Source: Margaritispora aquatica (taxonomy: Eukaryota; Ascomycota; Leotiomycetes; Helotiales; Discinellaceae). Taken from it: a DNA stretch of 64,000 bases. Positions 49,570 to 62,248 of the stretch are shown in pieces (position 1 is the stretch's first letter; every line of letters begins with the position of its first letter). The notes below the pieces were generated by a model that was not told where the DNA came from, did not search any database, and was given only the letters and a program-made list of their open reading frames with translations. The DNA lies in the NCBI GenBank assembly GCA_007644065.1, contig VJWN01000025.1, forward strand, positions 195,927-259,926, given 5' to 3'. The translations under genes and the position numbers were made by a program.

Positions 49570-51849
49570 TTAGAGCTGCTCGCTACCACTTGGACTAGTC
49601 ATAACAAGTTTTGGATGATCGGCAACCCTTATTGTGATCGGAGGAGCTGAATCTGTAATCTCTATCGCCTGGGAGCCTCCAAGAGCATTTGCACACTGCA
49701 AAGCAATAGTAGCGCGGCCTATTATGTTTTGTATTGCCACTCCGAGAGCATCTTCAGGCGTGTCCTGTCTAGACGGTCGCTAACCTACGTGCACACCTGG
49801 CCAGTGATCGTCTACAAAATATTGTAAGATTTGAGTGATCTTCTTGACATTATTTAATTCCTCAACAGTAACTTTGCATCGTGTTAGATCTCTATTTTCG
49901 AATTTGAAAAGCTTCGTGATCCATGCTGGCACGACAGTTTGAGGAAATTGTGCTGCTGTCCTCTCGATGAATGAACAAATATTATTGACGTTTTCCGCGA
50001 GCATCTTGTAACAAAGTCGTCGGCTTTCAAGCTCATTTTACGCTTGCGTTGAACTATCGAATGAAGGATGAGGACAATGCTTCTTCAGCTCTACTCTCAG
50101 ATCTTCTAGCTCGGCCACTTTCGCCTCGAGAGAGGGGAGCTTTGCTTTTTCACCCATCGGGTTTCTCTTCAATTGGTAAATTTCTTGCTCAAATTTGTAT
50201 AAGAATTGATCGATAGCTTGCTTAGCCATTGTGCAACTATCCGATGTTCCCTCGGCCGTTGTATATCTCTTCATCTCCTCATCCGTCACCCTCAATATCC
50301 CTTCCAGATCCGCAACTGTCAGAGGAGAAGACGCCTTTGCATTCGCTATTTCGCCTTCCGCAGGGTCAAACACAGGTCCAGAACCAAGACATACCGCATA
50401 GAATTTATCCTTATTGCGTTCGAAATCCCGCGTGGGCTGACCACCTAACAATTCAGCAAGCTTCGATGTTCTCTCGTTCACAGCGAGCTTGTGAAAAGTG
50501 CCTAGCTCCTGTTGAAGGATCCTAGTCGACTCTCGCGCAGCACGTATTGCATCTACGCATGTATCGCGTTGCTTCAGTGGCATCGATGGTGGGATTTGGT
50601 ATTCCTCGACACCTCGCTGGAATGTTTTGGTATCCTGCTCTATGCTCTCCAAACGATCGACTGCTAAACCCAGAACACGAGTCTTAACACCAACACGTCC
50701 CTCACGCTACTTAAGTCTCGCTTGCAGCGAATCTTTCTCGACCCTCGATATTTCCTGACACAACTCCAACTCTCTCGCGCGCGCTCTCATGCCCATCGAA
50801 TACGTATCCGCCAGCCCTGCCAGCTTCTCCTGGCAATCGCCTTTCGCCTCCTCACACTTTTTCAACTTCCCACAAACAGCCTCGTACTCTTGCGCCAGCT
50901 TTACGTTCCAAGTTATCCAGTGGCCTTTCACACCCATCTCAGAATTCTTCTCCATGAATCCCACCAGCGTTCTCGCATTCCTCAGCTCGGCTCTCAACTC
51001 CTCCCTCTCATCTCTCGTCTCTCGACACTCCTTGAGCTCATCCCTCCTCACCTCAAGTGCACATCTAAGTCCCGCTATCTCCACCATAAGCTCTCTATAA
51101 CTCTTCTCCGCGCCACTATCATCACCACCACCACTCTGAAATATCTCCGCCAATTCCTGCTCGAATCCCCGAATCCTAGCATGCAACCCCACATTGACCA
51201 CCATTGCTCTCCTCTCGCTCCTCCCCACCAACCCCCCTCCAGTACTCCCACCAAGTATTTTTCTCTTCATCTCCCTCTTCAATTCCGCATTCTCCGCCTC
51301 CGAGGCGAGAATGTGATCTCTATCCCTCTCGGCTTGCTTCACCAATACTTCTAAACTCCTATGATTATCATCACAATTCCCAATCCTCACCCTTGCCGCC
51401 TTAACTTCGTTATCGAGAATCGCGTTTTGTACGGACAATTCCGCGTTTGCGGTTTCGAGATGTCGAACCCGTCCCTGCAGTCTCGCGCGCGCACGATTCA
51501 TATCCGTGACGTGTGCTTGGTATGTGGAGGTCCAGGTGGCGAAACACTTGCATTTTGAATCTTGGGTGTGGATGCATGTGAAGCCGAAGATGTACTGAGC
51601 TGTCCAAAGTAGGAGGTCCTGTGTCCACTGCTTGATCTGGAGCTGGGTGGGAAGGAAGATTGATGGGATGTATGGAGATACGGTTAAGAAGAGGAGGTAG
51701 AATAGTAGAACGAGGATGAAAGCGTTTGGTTCTTTGGGTGCGATGAGGAGGATCCAGATTGTGAGGGAGAGGGAGAGGGTGGGGAGTGAGCAAGATAAGT
51801 AGTTAGAAAAGGATGGAATTTTAGGATTTGATGCGGGACGGTCATCCAT
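49570..51849 (-). CDS. Membrane-anchored coiled-coil protein of unknown family; frame interrupted three times
   Basis: From the ATG at 51849 to the TAA at 49570-49572 all four open segments lie in one reading frame of 760 codons, broken only at 50707-50709 (TAG), 50038-50040 (TAA) and about 49780-49782 (TAG). Each stop overlaps a GT that could be a donor (GTAGCG, GTAAAA, GTAGGT), and phase-compatible AG acceptors exist (introns of about 66, 81 and 93 nt), so four exons are possible. Alternatively the gene is decaying. Segment 1 has two TM helices (about residues 27-60), an amphipathic stretch, a C-x-H-x5-C-x-C cluster at residues 92-102 and a long coiled coil (110-380). Segments 2-4 are helical and charged. 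No known family. It is first in a row of three co-oriented membrane genes; compare 57034-60489. Confidence 0.55.
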
Positions 51850-52165
51850 TTCTTGATTAATAAAGAACGTGATAGGATTGTGTCAAGTAACGAAAAGAGA
51901 CATGCCAAGATGGATTTGCTATTTTAAATGTTCAACGTGATCATGAACAAGGAAGATCGAATTCAACTAAACACCTGTTTACTCTGCCCGGTCCAGTTCA
52001 AGCCAAGCCAAATTAACTCTAGTCTACATCCTAATCTTAGCTGCTTCAAGATATATCTTTGTCGCTCTCACTTCAAGCCTTTCAATTCCTTCAAAGGATG
52101 TCCTGTACCTTTCTTTGCACTCTTTGTCCAACGTCCCTCCACCTGCCCCCTCACTAATTACATCC
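51850..52165. other. Short spacer between two co-oriented membrane genes
   Basis: 316 bases; the 3' flank of the polytopic gene and promoter of the interrupted gene. Nothing else seen. Confidence 0.5.
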
Positions 52166-55100
52166 TCATTCAGCGATATCCTCCTCTACAGCAGGTACAA
52201 AAACTGACACCTCTTCCTGCGCTATAACCGTGGGTAGAGTTCCGACGGTCTTTTCTCGCTTAACGCCCAAGCGGGAACGGCGAGACCGTAAGCGAGACTT
52301 GAACTCCTCTTGTTCGTTCTCTCGAACCGCAGTCTCAGTCTCAGTCTTAGTCTCTGCATCTCCCATTGCGTCATTTCTCGCTCCCTCCCCTAGGCATGGG
52401 CCATGGCCTACGAAACTGGGTGTTGTGGAACATGTATTTCTCAATTGCTCGCCGTTCTCGAACACGGACTGGCTATACATCTCTTCCTGCTGATTCCCCG
52501 TCGCCGATGTGCTTACCGTCTCCGCGTAGCTTGGTCTCTGCGTTCCAGGTTCGCACGAGGGTGCGGAATAATATTTCGAGCCAAATGTCCGATGAATAGC
52601 ATCGGGTTCTTCGGACAATTCCGTCTTTCCATGCTTCTCGAGGTAGAGGCGCGAGATTTCGTCGTACTGGATCTTCATCCAGTAGCCGATTCCGCTATTG
52701 AGGCAGAAGATCAGCGCCGAGAAGCCGGGAAATGCGAGCTGAAATAGCACGGTCATGGAGAGAAGCCTGGGGAGACCATAGAAGGTTATTTGGACATCTT
52801 GGTAGTTGGCGATGATGTCTTCGCGGACTGGCGTACTCCACTTGCGGCGGAATTCGAACTCAATGTGTGCGAAGAGAGAAGCTGCTACTGCGGTTGGGAA
52901 GTGCATGATGCCGTGGTTAGGATTGATACCGTCAAGTTCGAGCATTGTCGTGAAGACGGTGATGGCGATTGTGGAGAGGAGTCTGTAGAAAGAGCCAAAT
53001 AATTCGGACGTCATGATATGGAGCGTCAAGTAAACAAGTATCATGACCACCATTTGAAAGACCGTGAAATCGGTTGCGCGATCCAGATTTGCTCATAGCG
53101 GTCAAAGGTAATCTCGCTGATGTGTGCCTCAATCCATGAATTGAACGCTAGCCCGAAGAAAGCTATGGCGTAGAATTCAGAATTATGAATATTGACAACG
53201 TATGCTCCACGAGTGTAACTCAAGAGGTTTTCGAACAGTAGACATACAAATCTCCATGAGATGATCAGTCCTGCAGTCCTGCGAGAGAAGAGGCAGTACA
53301 TCATAAGAGTGTACAGTAGCACCTTTTTGAGCAGACTGTTTAGATCAGAAGAATTCCACTGGTCAAGCACGATTTTAGGTTTGCCAGTATCAATCGAACC
53401 TGTAGCAGTATATTTCGGATTAAGGAATCGGAAAGTTGATTGAGACTCCTTGGAGAGTACTTTTGCTTTGTCGCTTTCGTCTAAACTAGAGCGTCTCGAA
53501 TCAGGCTTTAGTGTTGATCCCCATTTCAAAGGCTTGTATGGTCCGGGTATCCATGTAAGAACCCTACAGTATAAAGTATTTAGCACCAAGTTCTCATTTC
53601 AGGTACAAGTCTGGTGGTTTTGGGATTTCCATAACAGTGTTTCGAATATAAAGAAGTCTTTCTTACCAATCTTGATATGCATCAGGTATAAAGGGCACAA
53701 AAAATTCCGACTTCGTAAGCCCTAGCCCTACAAAACCGAGGAAATATCGAACAAAAAAGATGGTACATTCAACGACAATTGACGACTTGAAGATCAAAAT
53801 ATAGACAACGATAGGCTCGGCATGTTGAAACAGCACCTGAATGAGCGTGGTCAAATCATGCTTGAATGGATCGGCATAGTTGACCCCAGCGTCAAATGGA
53901 AAGTAAAACTGCTGAGTACCAACAAAGGTGCTTTCAATCAGTGGCAGAATAACTACAAAGCCCGCGGTGAGCACTAGGCTCGAGCAGTAATGTAGTGTGC
54001 TTCGGAATGGTAAGGCCTCGAGTTGTTCGCTTCGCCAAGCCAACGCTGGTTCGAAAACCCACACGTTGCTTAGCCAGAAGACGGCAAAGGTGGTGGTGTT
54101 GAGATGTGGAGAATGATTGTAGTATTCTGCTAATACTTGGAGGTAATATATGGTGAAGTAAGAGAAGACAACTTGGCCAATGATGACCAAGGCCTTAGGA
54201 ACTAGTTCAATCCACTCTCGCTTAGTGTATGTAGGACAGTATTTGAGGAAGTCTGGCCTTGTTCCCCAGCGAGTAATCAGAGTATGCATTATGATGGCGA
54301 GCACCGCTGATGACTGTTTTCGTTAATATTGGTCTTCGCTTGCTTGAGTGATGGCCACTTACAGTCCATATCTTCCAGTCTTGCACAAAATGCGCAAGCA
54401 CGGCGTAAGTTTCCGCTTTCCATACTGTGACCGTGTATAGGAATAAAAGAATTGCAGTGAGACCCCTGATGATCGTATCCCATGAATAAGCAGGCTTTCT
54501 CTCCTGCTGTAGATCATCCCAATAATGGAAGGCCCAGTCATATGGGTAGAGATACACGAAATAATTGACGCCAGTGAAGTAAAGTAAAGCATCAGCTAGA
54601 TATTTGCAAATGACCCTGTTACACATAAAGTAGCTGAAGTAGGCGATAGGAAACTCTGCAAGGAAAATAAGGTAAATTCGAACGGAGGTTGTAAAGTCAT
54701 CGAGCTTAAAATAGATACCATCACCATCTACCAAAGAAAGATATTCCCAAGTGTTCCCTAAGAATTCCACGTCGATTTGATAAGCAGCCAAGGTAGCGGC
54801 GATTGAGAGAAGGAGGAAAAAGAAATTGGCCTTTAACAATCTCTTTGAGAAATAGCTATTAGGATCCCATCGACTGCTATATGGCAATGTCCCGATATAG
54901 TTGGTATCGAAGTAAATGAAAAATGGCCAGAAGATCATAGGCCAGATTGAAATCTGGACTATGAATGCTTCATGATAAGCTATGGAATCGGTGGCAGTTT
55001 TCCAGTGACTAACGAGAAACAGAAATATCCAGGATGTCAAGGCCACTTGAAAAGTTTTGCTCATCATATATGCTGTTGCATGGAACTCTTTAGGGTCGTT

Positions 55101-56343
55101 ACTTTGTACAGCTTCGACGTAATACGCAGTGAAGTCGTACGGGTATTTTAGCAAATCATATAGACCGCTTGGATATGCGAGTACCAAGGTTCCAATGAAA
55201 AACAGTAGAGCCTAGTTCTATCAGTGTGGGATTATTAACAAGCTTGGTATCTTCGCTTACATGGAGAAGCGAGCCAAGGTAGGTGCTATAGTGGGCAAGA
55301 ACAATGATTTCCAAAAATACGATGCCATATATTATGGGATGCTGAAGCGTAAAATCCAACAAGATGGTTAGACAGTCCTTGATATAGATTGCGATGACTA
55401 GAATCAGCTTCCAGCCAGTCTCAGCACGTTGAGTAATTATAGCGCAAGTCTCAAGCGTCTTCATGTACCCTCGAGATCCTAAACCGAGCAAAGCTGTCTT
55501 GAGGTACTGATAAGCTGCCAAGATCCGCTTGGCGCCTATGATTTTAAATATCTATTTGGTCAGCATCGTATGTACTGATAGAAGAGGTGAAGTATACCAC
55601 AACGAGAACAAGCGCCACAGCTATGATGATCAAGATATAGGGGCTGTGATTCTCGACAACGAGAGCGGAGTACTTCTTGATACTCGACGTACAAGCACTT
55701 AAATTCTCGGTGTGGATTTCTAAAGACAAAACCTCATCAACCACATTATCATAGAAATCTATAGCTGTCGCTTGTATGGCCTCGAAGGCTAATTGGGCCT
55801 TGGGTCTAGCTGAGTCGATCAACCATCTAGTAAAGTCTCTCGTTGATAAGAAGGTCTGCATCAATAACCCGAGATATGGGAATTTAATGATTGTAGACAC
55901 AACTGTGAGCTAGAATTGGTAATTAGTATAAAGCTGTCGTGAAGTTAGCCCTGAAGAGAACTTACTGAGACCAAAGAAGTGATACCTAAGAACTGTGCCA
56001 GAATATCACCATCGCGAATCGTTCCAAATACAGCTCCTTCACATTTCATCCGGTGGAACCAAGCTCTATTGGTTCGCACTCTTTCCCCAACATGATTCTT
56101 GAGCAAAATCTCATCACAGAAATCCTGCGTTATTTTCGAGATTTGCGTATAACACTTGACGTACTCCAGATAGTAGTTATACCAACCACCCAGGAGACGC
56201 CAATTTGTCTGACATAGAATGAAGATCAGGGTGAAGCTAACAGTGACTTCAAACCACCAAGCGCAACTTGCGTGTCCCAGCCTGAAGGCTCGAGGGAGGG
56301 AGTTGGCTCGAGTCGGGAGCGCCTGCGTTGCAGCATCCACCAT
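52166..56343 (-). CDS. Large polytopic membrane protein, unknown family
   Basis: Seven exons: 55966-56343, 55576-55909, 55261-55535, 54363-55211, 53667-54313, 53063-53563, 52166-52982; sum 3801 nt, 1266 residues, all phases consistent. I count some 15-20 hydrophobic segments over the first 1050 residues (for example F-T-L-I-F-I-L-C, V-A-L-V-L-V-V-V-Y-F, F-F-F-L-L-L-S-I-A-A-T, I-F-L-A-E-F-P-I-A-Y-F), rich in Y, W and F, with short polar loops; the last 200 residues are hydrophilic with R-S-R-R-S-R and an acidic end. I recognise no transporter, acyltransferase or channel signature. The splice into exon 7 uses a weak GTCTTT donor, and the 80-nt intron is itself open and hydrophobic in the downstream frame, so this junction is the least sure. 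Same strand as both neighbours. Confidence 0.7.
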
Positions 56344-57033
56344 GTTGTGAAGGAATTGCAACGTGTTTCCAATCCTTCAATCCTTTAGTGGATAGAACTT
56401 TGAGGATGAGCGACACCATGGGCTGAGATAATGGTGGTGAATTGCTCCTTTGTCATTGTAGGAGCTTATGACAAAGGAGATCTGAGCATTGTTGAAAGAG
56501 CCCAATTCGATGTAATTGAAAGACAAAAATGCCTGTTGATAACCGCAAATGGATCCCGAATTTGGCAGTTAGCTCTGTTCGGTCAAAATTCTTGCATAGC
56601 TCTGAAGTACCATTTGGATTTGGGAAGGACCGCTGTCAATAGTCAATCATATGATTATAGCTTAAATTGTAAGGCAGATATGTGAATAATTATCGCTTGC
56701 TAGCCTAAATGAATCTACTTAGAATCATAACGCAAGCTTTCTACTCTGTTTTTGCTAGTCTCATTGAAGCCTTCAACCTGCAACAGCTCACTGTTAGGTC
56801 GATATTGCTATGATGAAAGATATAATCGCTTAAGAATGAAACCAAAATCTTCGCGTGTAGTTGAGGCACCATTAAGTTCTGTATGAATATTAAGGCTATA
56901 AAAAAGAAAGTGACCTAAATATTACTAGCCAATAGTCACCTTTCCCGATCGCAAGTCCAAAACAGCTTCCACAATCTCGCCCCAATACTCTCTATCACAC
57001 TCCTCACCTAACTTTCTCCCATCGACAACTACA
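56344..57033. other. Spacer between two co-oriented membrane genes
   Basis: 690 bases. A plus-strand frame at 56431-56685 has no family features. Contains the promoter of the polytopic gene and the 3' flank of the next gene; AT-rich. Confidence 0.45.
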
Positions 57034-60000
57034 TCAAGGCCGCCTCTTCAAATTCCCCGGATCAAACACCCCACCCTGTGCCAAAGTCCTCGGGACCGTC
57101 TGCCCTGCGCTCTGCAACCTCTCCGTGAGCACCTGCACCCAGCTCTGACACTCCGCCATATGAATCTTGGTGCTCTCCTCACTCGCATTTCTCCTCGTCT
57201 TACTCAGATCGATCGGAAAATGTGGCAAGCCGCCTCGAACCCCAAAATATATGACGTGGTTCTCTAACTGCCGCACGCGGGTCTGCATCACTTTCAACGC
57301 TTCCCGCAATGCCTCCTTGCGTAGATCAGCACCTTGGTTCATGGGCGTAAAACCAGAAGAGGAAGAGGGGTAAGATTTGGAGTTGAGGTTAGGGTTGAGA
57401 TTGTCTCGCTTGTCTTTCCATAGGAACAGCAGACCCCAATTTGCATTGTCAGCAAGGGCAGCATTGTCAGGAAGACGATAGCGCCATTCCCGCCATGGAG
57501 CAAAGGGCTCGCTAAAATCGAGCGCTTTCCATGACTCCCACAGTTCAGGACTATGCGCGAAGTTCTTCCTCTCGTTACCATTCCCATCCCATGGATTCCA
57601 ACCCAGCGGATTCCAGCCTCTCTCCTTGAACCTCTGCCACAGACCCGCGCACCGCGAGAAAAGCGGGATTTCCAGACTCACAAAGTTGTGGCCCACGGGG
57701 TCGAAGATAGAGATGATGGAGCCGTCCGGTTGCGTGATCTGCTTCATAACTTGAGCATCGTGCCATTGCCAGTGATTGCGTGCTAGCTCGGTCCACATGC
57801 ATATTCCGACCGTGGTTCGCCACTTTTGCTCGAGTATTGGAAGGTTGGGGATGTGGCCTGGGAATACTCGCCCAATCTCGCTGCCGCCACCAGGGATTTG
57901 CATCTTCTCGATGAAAGAGGTTAGTTGGAAGGTGCGGTATGCGAGAGTTCGAATTTCGCCATTCAGAAGAGCGGCGGAAAGTTGATTTGTGTCTCTCAGT
58001 GCTATGTCTAGCGGAGGTGCTGGCATGCACGAGGACGCCTCCCTGAGGATCAATTGATCCAGCTCCATATCGACTGTATCCCATGCAGGAGGCTCTCTGT
58101 GCTCATCTAGAATAATTTGGGTAAGACCATAAATAGCTGCTTTCATTCCCATATAGACCTCAAATTTCTTCACCATTCGTGGTCCAGGTGCTACATCGTT
58201 AAGCGAGCGGCTGAGGGGCCGGAGATCATCCAATACCTGGCGCAGGACAGTGGAAAGAGAGTCATCCAAGACGCTCATAAGTTTCTGGTGCTCATCTAAG
58301 TTCTCCCAAGCCAGTATTCCGAAGGAACAAGTATTCCTGACTACCGTATACAGAAACTGTCCACGCATGTACCAGCGCTGAATCTCAGCACGCAAAAGCC
58401 TCTCGTTGACACGTTCAAGGTACTCTGAATTGGGAGATTTTCCTGGGTCTTCTCTACTAACGAGTTTAGATTGTGTAGTTGAAACTCCTAGATAGACCGT
58501 GTTATCATGATATAGAAACGGTTTATCGGGTGCCCATTCAGGAAGCGTGATGCCATGTTTCTTGAAATTATCTGTCATGAGCAGAACGTGCTTAACAAGT
58601 TTTTGATATAGTGGAAATACACGTTGATAGTTCTCCTCATATGTCTGTGATTTAACCTTATATTTTTGTGGTCGAGCACTATCGAGTCCAATCCGAACGG
58701 GAGCAACATCACCTCCTAGTCTCACAACCTCATGCTCTAGTCTCTCTTTGTAAGTCTGATCAGCAGCTCCACGCTGCGACTTGAACAAGCGGTCTATGGC
58801 AGCAAAGTCAAAGCCTGACTCACCCTCCCCTCTTTGGATTACGACTTCAAGAGTGATTGCTCTGAGGTATTGCTCCAGCGTATAGTGTTGAGCAACTTCC
58901 GGTCGAACGCCTAATGAAATAGCTACCTCCTTGACTGTGTTCTCATACTCGGCATGAAGACTGATTACACGCTGTAGATGATTACGGAGTTCTTGAATCT
59001 GTCTCTGACATCCTGCGTTAGTGTGGCATTTCTCGGAGTGATTTTCTTTTTCCTTGTCAAGAGCTTGCTTCAAATGCATTGCCCTCTCCGCAACCTTGAA
59101 CAGTTCATTGTTCAACGACCTATTAGCAGCTTGTGACTCTTCTAGAGCTTGTTGCATTAGAGTTCGGTCCTCGCCTGCGCCTTGTGCCCAGTTGACCTGC
59201 GCTTGAAGATTATCAATGCGTGTTTTGTATGAAACAGCCTCTCTATTCTTGAGAGCTAAGATTTGGGTAATCTCTGATTGGAGATCAGAAATCATTCTTC
59301 TTGCTGCTTCAAAGTCTGCTGTTGGGACTCCGAGAAGTTGAAAGGGGGCACCTGGTTGATGTTCGTCGACATGCCATCTTTGGCAATCACGAGCACGATC
59401 AATGTAGTCCTGGTTCTCTTGAAGAATATCATGGTACTGCTGCTCAGCCCTCTCCAAACGTCTTGTCATATCTGCGAGCTCATCACGGAGGACTATATTT
59501 TCTGCTTCGAGAGACCCCCTAGCATCAACGCAAGTGCACAAGGTCGGATGGTGTTGACATGTCAGCAATCCATTGACAATCGGCCAGCGATTTCTAGGTG
59601 GCCTTGTCGCCGTTGAACTCGACCAGAAATTGTTCCAACCCGCAACCATGTGACCTATCAATTCCATAAAAGACAACAAAACTGGGTTATTGTTTTGATT
59701 GTTTCTAGTGTATCCGACTAGGTTTTGCTGATAGAGTCGATGGTCAATAAAGATCATAATGAATGTAATCAACAATAGAAAAACTGCAATCAGAGCTATC
59801 GTAGCTGAGAAGTGATATAGGGGGACGATGCTGACACAGGAAGTGACTACGAATACTTTTGCGAAACTACCTTGACCATGCAGAAATTCAAAAATCATGG
59901 ATCCTGTCTACCTCTGTTAGCATAATAGCAAAAGTTCAAGATAGAGCATACCAATCTAAGTATGCAAGGAACGAACTTGTACACGAATAGAAACAGACCC

Positions 60001-60489
60001 CCAATGATCTGAGTTAGTGTTAGTGATGGTATATCCGGCACTAGACAGCCGACATACTAGGATTGGAGAGAAAATCGAGTTATCAATGATATCTTCCATG
60101 GTCTCTCTTGAGGATGTCAAGGTCTCGCCTTGTCTGCTAAATCCCCATTCGATCCCTCTGCATCTCTGCAAGAGAAACCAATCCGTGTTTGTAAGATCTT
60201 GCCACGGATAGCGTACTCGTTGCACTCGATAGCATGGTTCTTCTGTAACACTCGATCCTCTTGCTGTTAGGATGTAGTAAATGAAAAGATAGTATAATCC
60301 AATCATCCAACGTAGAAGCAAATTAACGACGTAGAAAAACCCGATTATAACGACGCCAATGGATATGGCCATGACTTTCCCCGACATGTTTCTCCATATT
60401 ATTTGACCTTTACGGTTCGGATTCACTGCAACTGGTGGACCAGGTGCTTGTGGCGCTGGTGATGGTGGGGATGGGGGCGGCGTGTTCAT
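57034..60489 (-). CDS. Large membrane-anchored coiled-coil protein, unknown family
   Basis: Three exons: 60058-60489, 59952-60008, 57034-59907; sum 3363 nt, 1120 residues. The last exon alone is a 954-codon frame; the two upstream exons were added because GT-AG introns at phase 0 (49 and 44 nt) join it to a proline-rich N-terminus. Residues 1-30 are Pro-rich; hydrophobic segments lie at about 38-75, 145-163 and 175-218; a T-C-x-H-x4-C-x-C cluster is at 279-289; a long coiled coil covers about 290-480; and the rest is a mixed, probably folded domain rich in W and R with a final helix. I know no family of this architecture. The Cys-His cluster between TM segment and coiled coil also occurs in the gene at 49570-51849, which suggests related build or origin. 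Confidence 0.75.
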
Positions 60490-60823
60490 GATTGCAGAGC
60501 GAAACGCGAATTTACCTCTGATTGCAAGATTCTCCCAGCTAACTTGAAATCAGAGAAAGATGGTTCATATATTCTCTGAAGAGATTGAAGGATGACGCAG
60601 AGGAACTTCAAGGTCACGGTGTACTCACAAAGACAATATCCGAGGCTAATGGCACACAAAGAACAAGAGTGATCGCCAATAGCTCAAAGAAGAATGAGGG
60701 CACTTGCCAAAGATGCCCAAAGAGGATAAAGAACGAATGCCGAGGACAACAGACTTGTTGATCCTTCACATAGTGCCAGTGAAACAAATTCGGTAGGAAC
60801 AATATAACGCTTATTCTAAGTAT
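60490..60823. other. Short spacer with a small hydrophobic open frame
   Basis: 334 bases. The minus frame 60614-60802 (62 codons) has one TM-like stretch and could be a further 5' exon of the coiled-coil gene, but no convincing donor-acceptor pair joins it; not called as a gene. Confidence 0.4.
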
Positions 60824-61931
60824 CTAGTGTATGTCCTCTTCGTCACTCAGCTCGAACTCTCTCGCCGTTCTCGCAACCTCTTCGTCGGATTTGACCTTTG
60901 CAAAGCCCTCATTAAACACTGAGCCACGAGATTGGTATGGTTCATCGCATCTCAAGTGATGAAGGCGGGGGAAGTATCTTCTGTATGAGAAGTACGCGAT
61001 TGACATGCCAAGGATAGATCCACAAGTCACATCGTATACATCGTGCCTAGAAATCATCAGTATTTCTTATCGGAATTGTAACTGTTTACATACCTGTAGT
61101 CTTCACATCTGCTAATAGCAATCATAGCAGCTCCGAGTAGTGGTGCCAGCGTGAGCAGTGTTCTCGAAAGGTCCGTCCGTGGTCGAAAGACATGAGTTTG
61201 TCCTGCAAAGAAGAGAGCTAGGAAACCTAACCCAGCGAACGACAAAGCTGAATGCCCGGAAGGGAAACTCCTCCATCCATCTTGCAATGTATGGTGATCT
61301 GTTTCAGTACATACGTCGATTGTAACAAGCATGTCTCTTGGTGTTCCTTCTTTCGGCTTGCATCTTGATATCAAGTCCGGTCGAGGGCGCCCAACCGCAT
61401 TTTTGATTACGTCAGTCACAAAGCAAGTAAGTACCACACTGCATCGATTAGAATTACCCTTAGATTTAGGAGTGTAGACTCACCTTATGAGCAGTCCCAA
61501 AATCGAAACATGGAACTTGTGTAAGTGTGCCCTCGAAATAGACAACCACAACACCAAGCAGACGAGCGGAACTCCAACAGCATATATAATATTCCACCGC
61601 ACTGGCACTCTCTCTACTAGTGCATGCGGGTACATGATATTGATATTATTTATGAAGAACATGCGGTGAAATGGTTCAACAAAGAATACAATCTATTCCA
61701 CGTGTTAGTCAATGTCCCTTAGCTTGTAGCAAATTCATACCATGATATACGCAGTCAAGAGCACAGAAAATCCAACATAATCAGGCGCATATGTCTTCTA
61801 CATTCGCGGATCAGCACAATTCACCTTGGTGTCCCAATATAGCTCCTTACCTTCCAAAATCGGGCTATAGATCCAACCCATCCTCCCTGAGTATCTAAAC
61901 CTCTGGGAGGGGAATGCGTACTTCGAGGCAT
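60824..61931 (-). CDS. PAP2-family lipid phosphate phosphatase (Dpp1/Lpp1-like)
   Basis: Five exons: 61851-61931, 61741-61797, 61484-61692, 61094-61438, 60824-61046; 915 nt, 304 residues. It removes phosphate from lipids such as diacylglycerol pyrophosphate, phosphatidate and lysophosphatidate at a membrane. All three PAP2 motifs are present in order: K-N-A-V-G-R-P-R-P-D (K-x6-R-P), P-S-G-H-S, and S-R-C-E-D-Y-R-H-D-V-Y-D (S-R-x5-H-x3-D), the last formed across intron 4, which confirms that splice. About six TM segments frame them. The C-terminus is hydrophilic and acidic. Length matches yeast Dpp1/Lpp1. Same strand as the three membrane genes downstream; divergent from MED7. Confidence 0.93.
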
Positions 61932-62248
61932 GATCCTTTCAGCAAGATAAATCACAACTTGTCATAAACCAAACATTGAGGATATTCCAAAGATAAATGG
62001 GCAAATAGAGTAGATTAAATTGAGGGTGTCAGGTAACCAAGATATTGAATGTGGCGTCAACCTCGAGGCACACGACTTCCCGTTCCTCATGCAAAGCTTC
62101 AGCCTCGCTTACGTAAATTGATCTTGGGACTCACACCTCGCGTCACCCAGACATCTCAACGCGCCTAGAACTTCGTAATTCCCAATACGTCTGTTGAACT
62201 GTTCGCAGAGCTTCTTGTTTCTCGAAGTAAGGCTCCTTCAAGGCTACA
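61932..62248. promoter_or_regulatory. Divergent promoter region, lipid phosphatase and MED7
   Basis: 317 bases between two start codons. No recognised element; the regulatory role is inferred from position. Confidence 0.45.

Noticed and set aside
60614..60802. 62-codon minus frame with a TM-like segment as an extra first exon of the 1120-residue protein
   Set aside because: No GT-AG pair that joins it in phase to 60489 could be found, and the ATG at 60489 already gives a coherent N-terminus.
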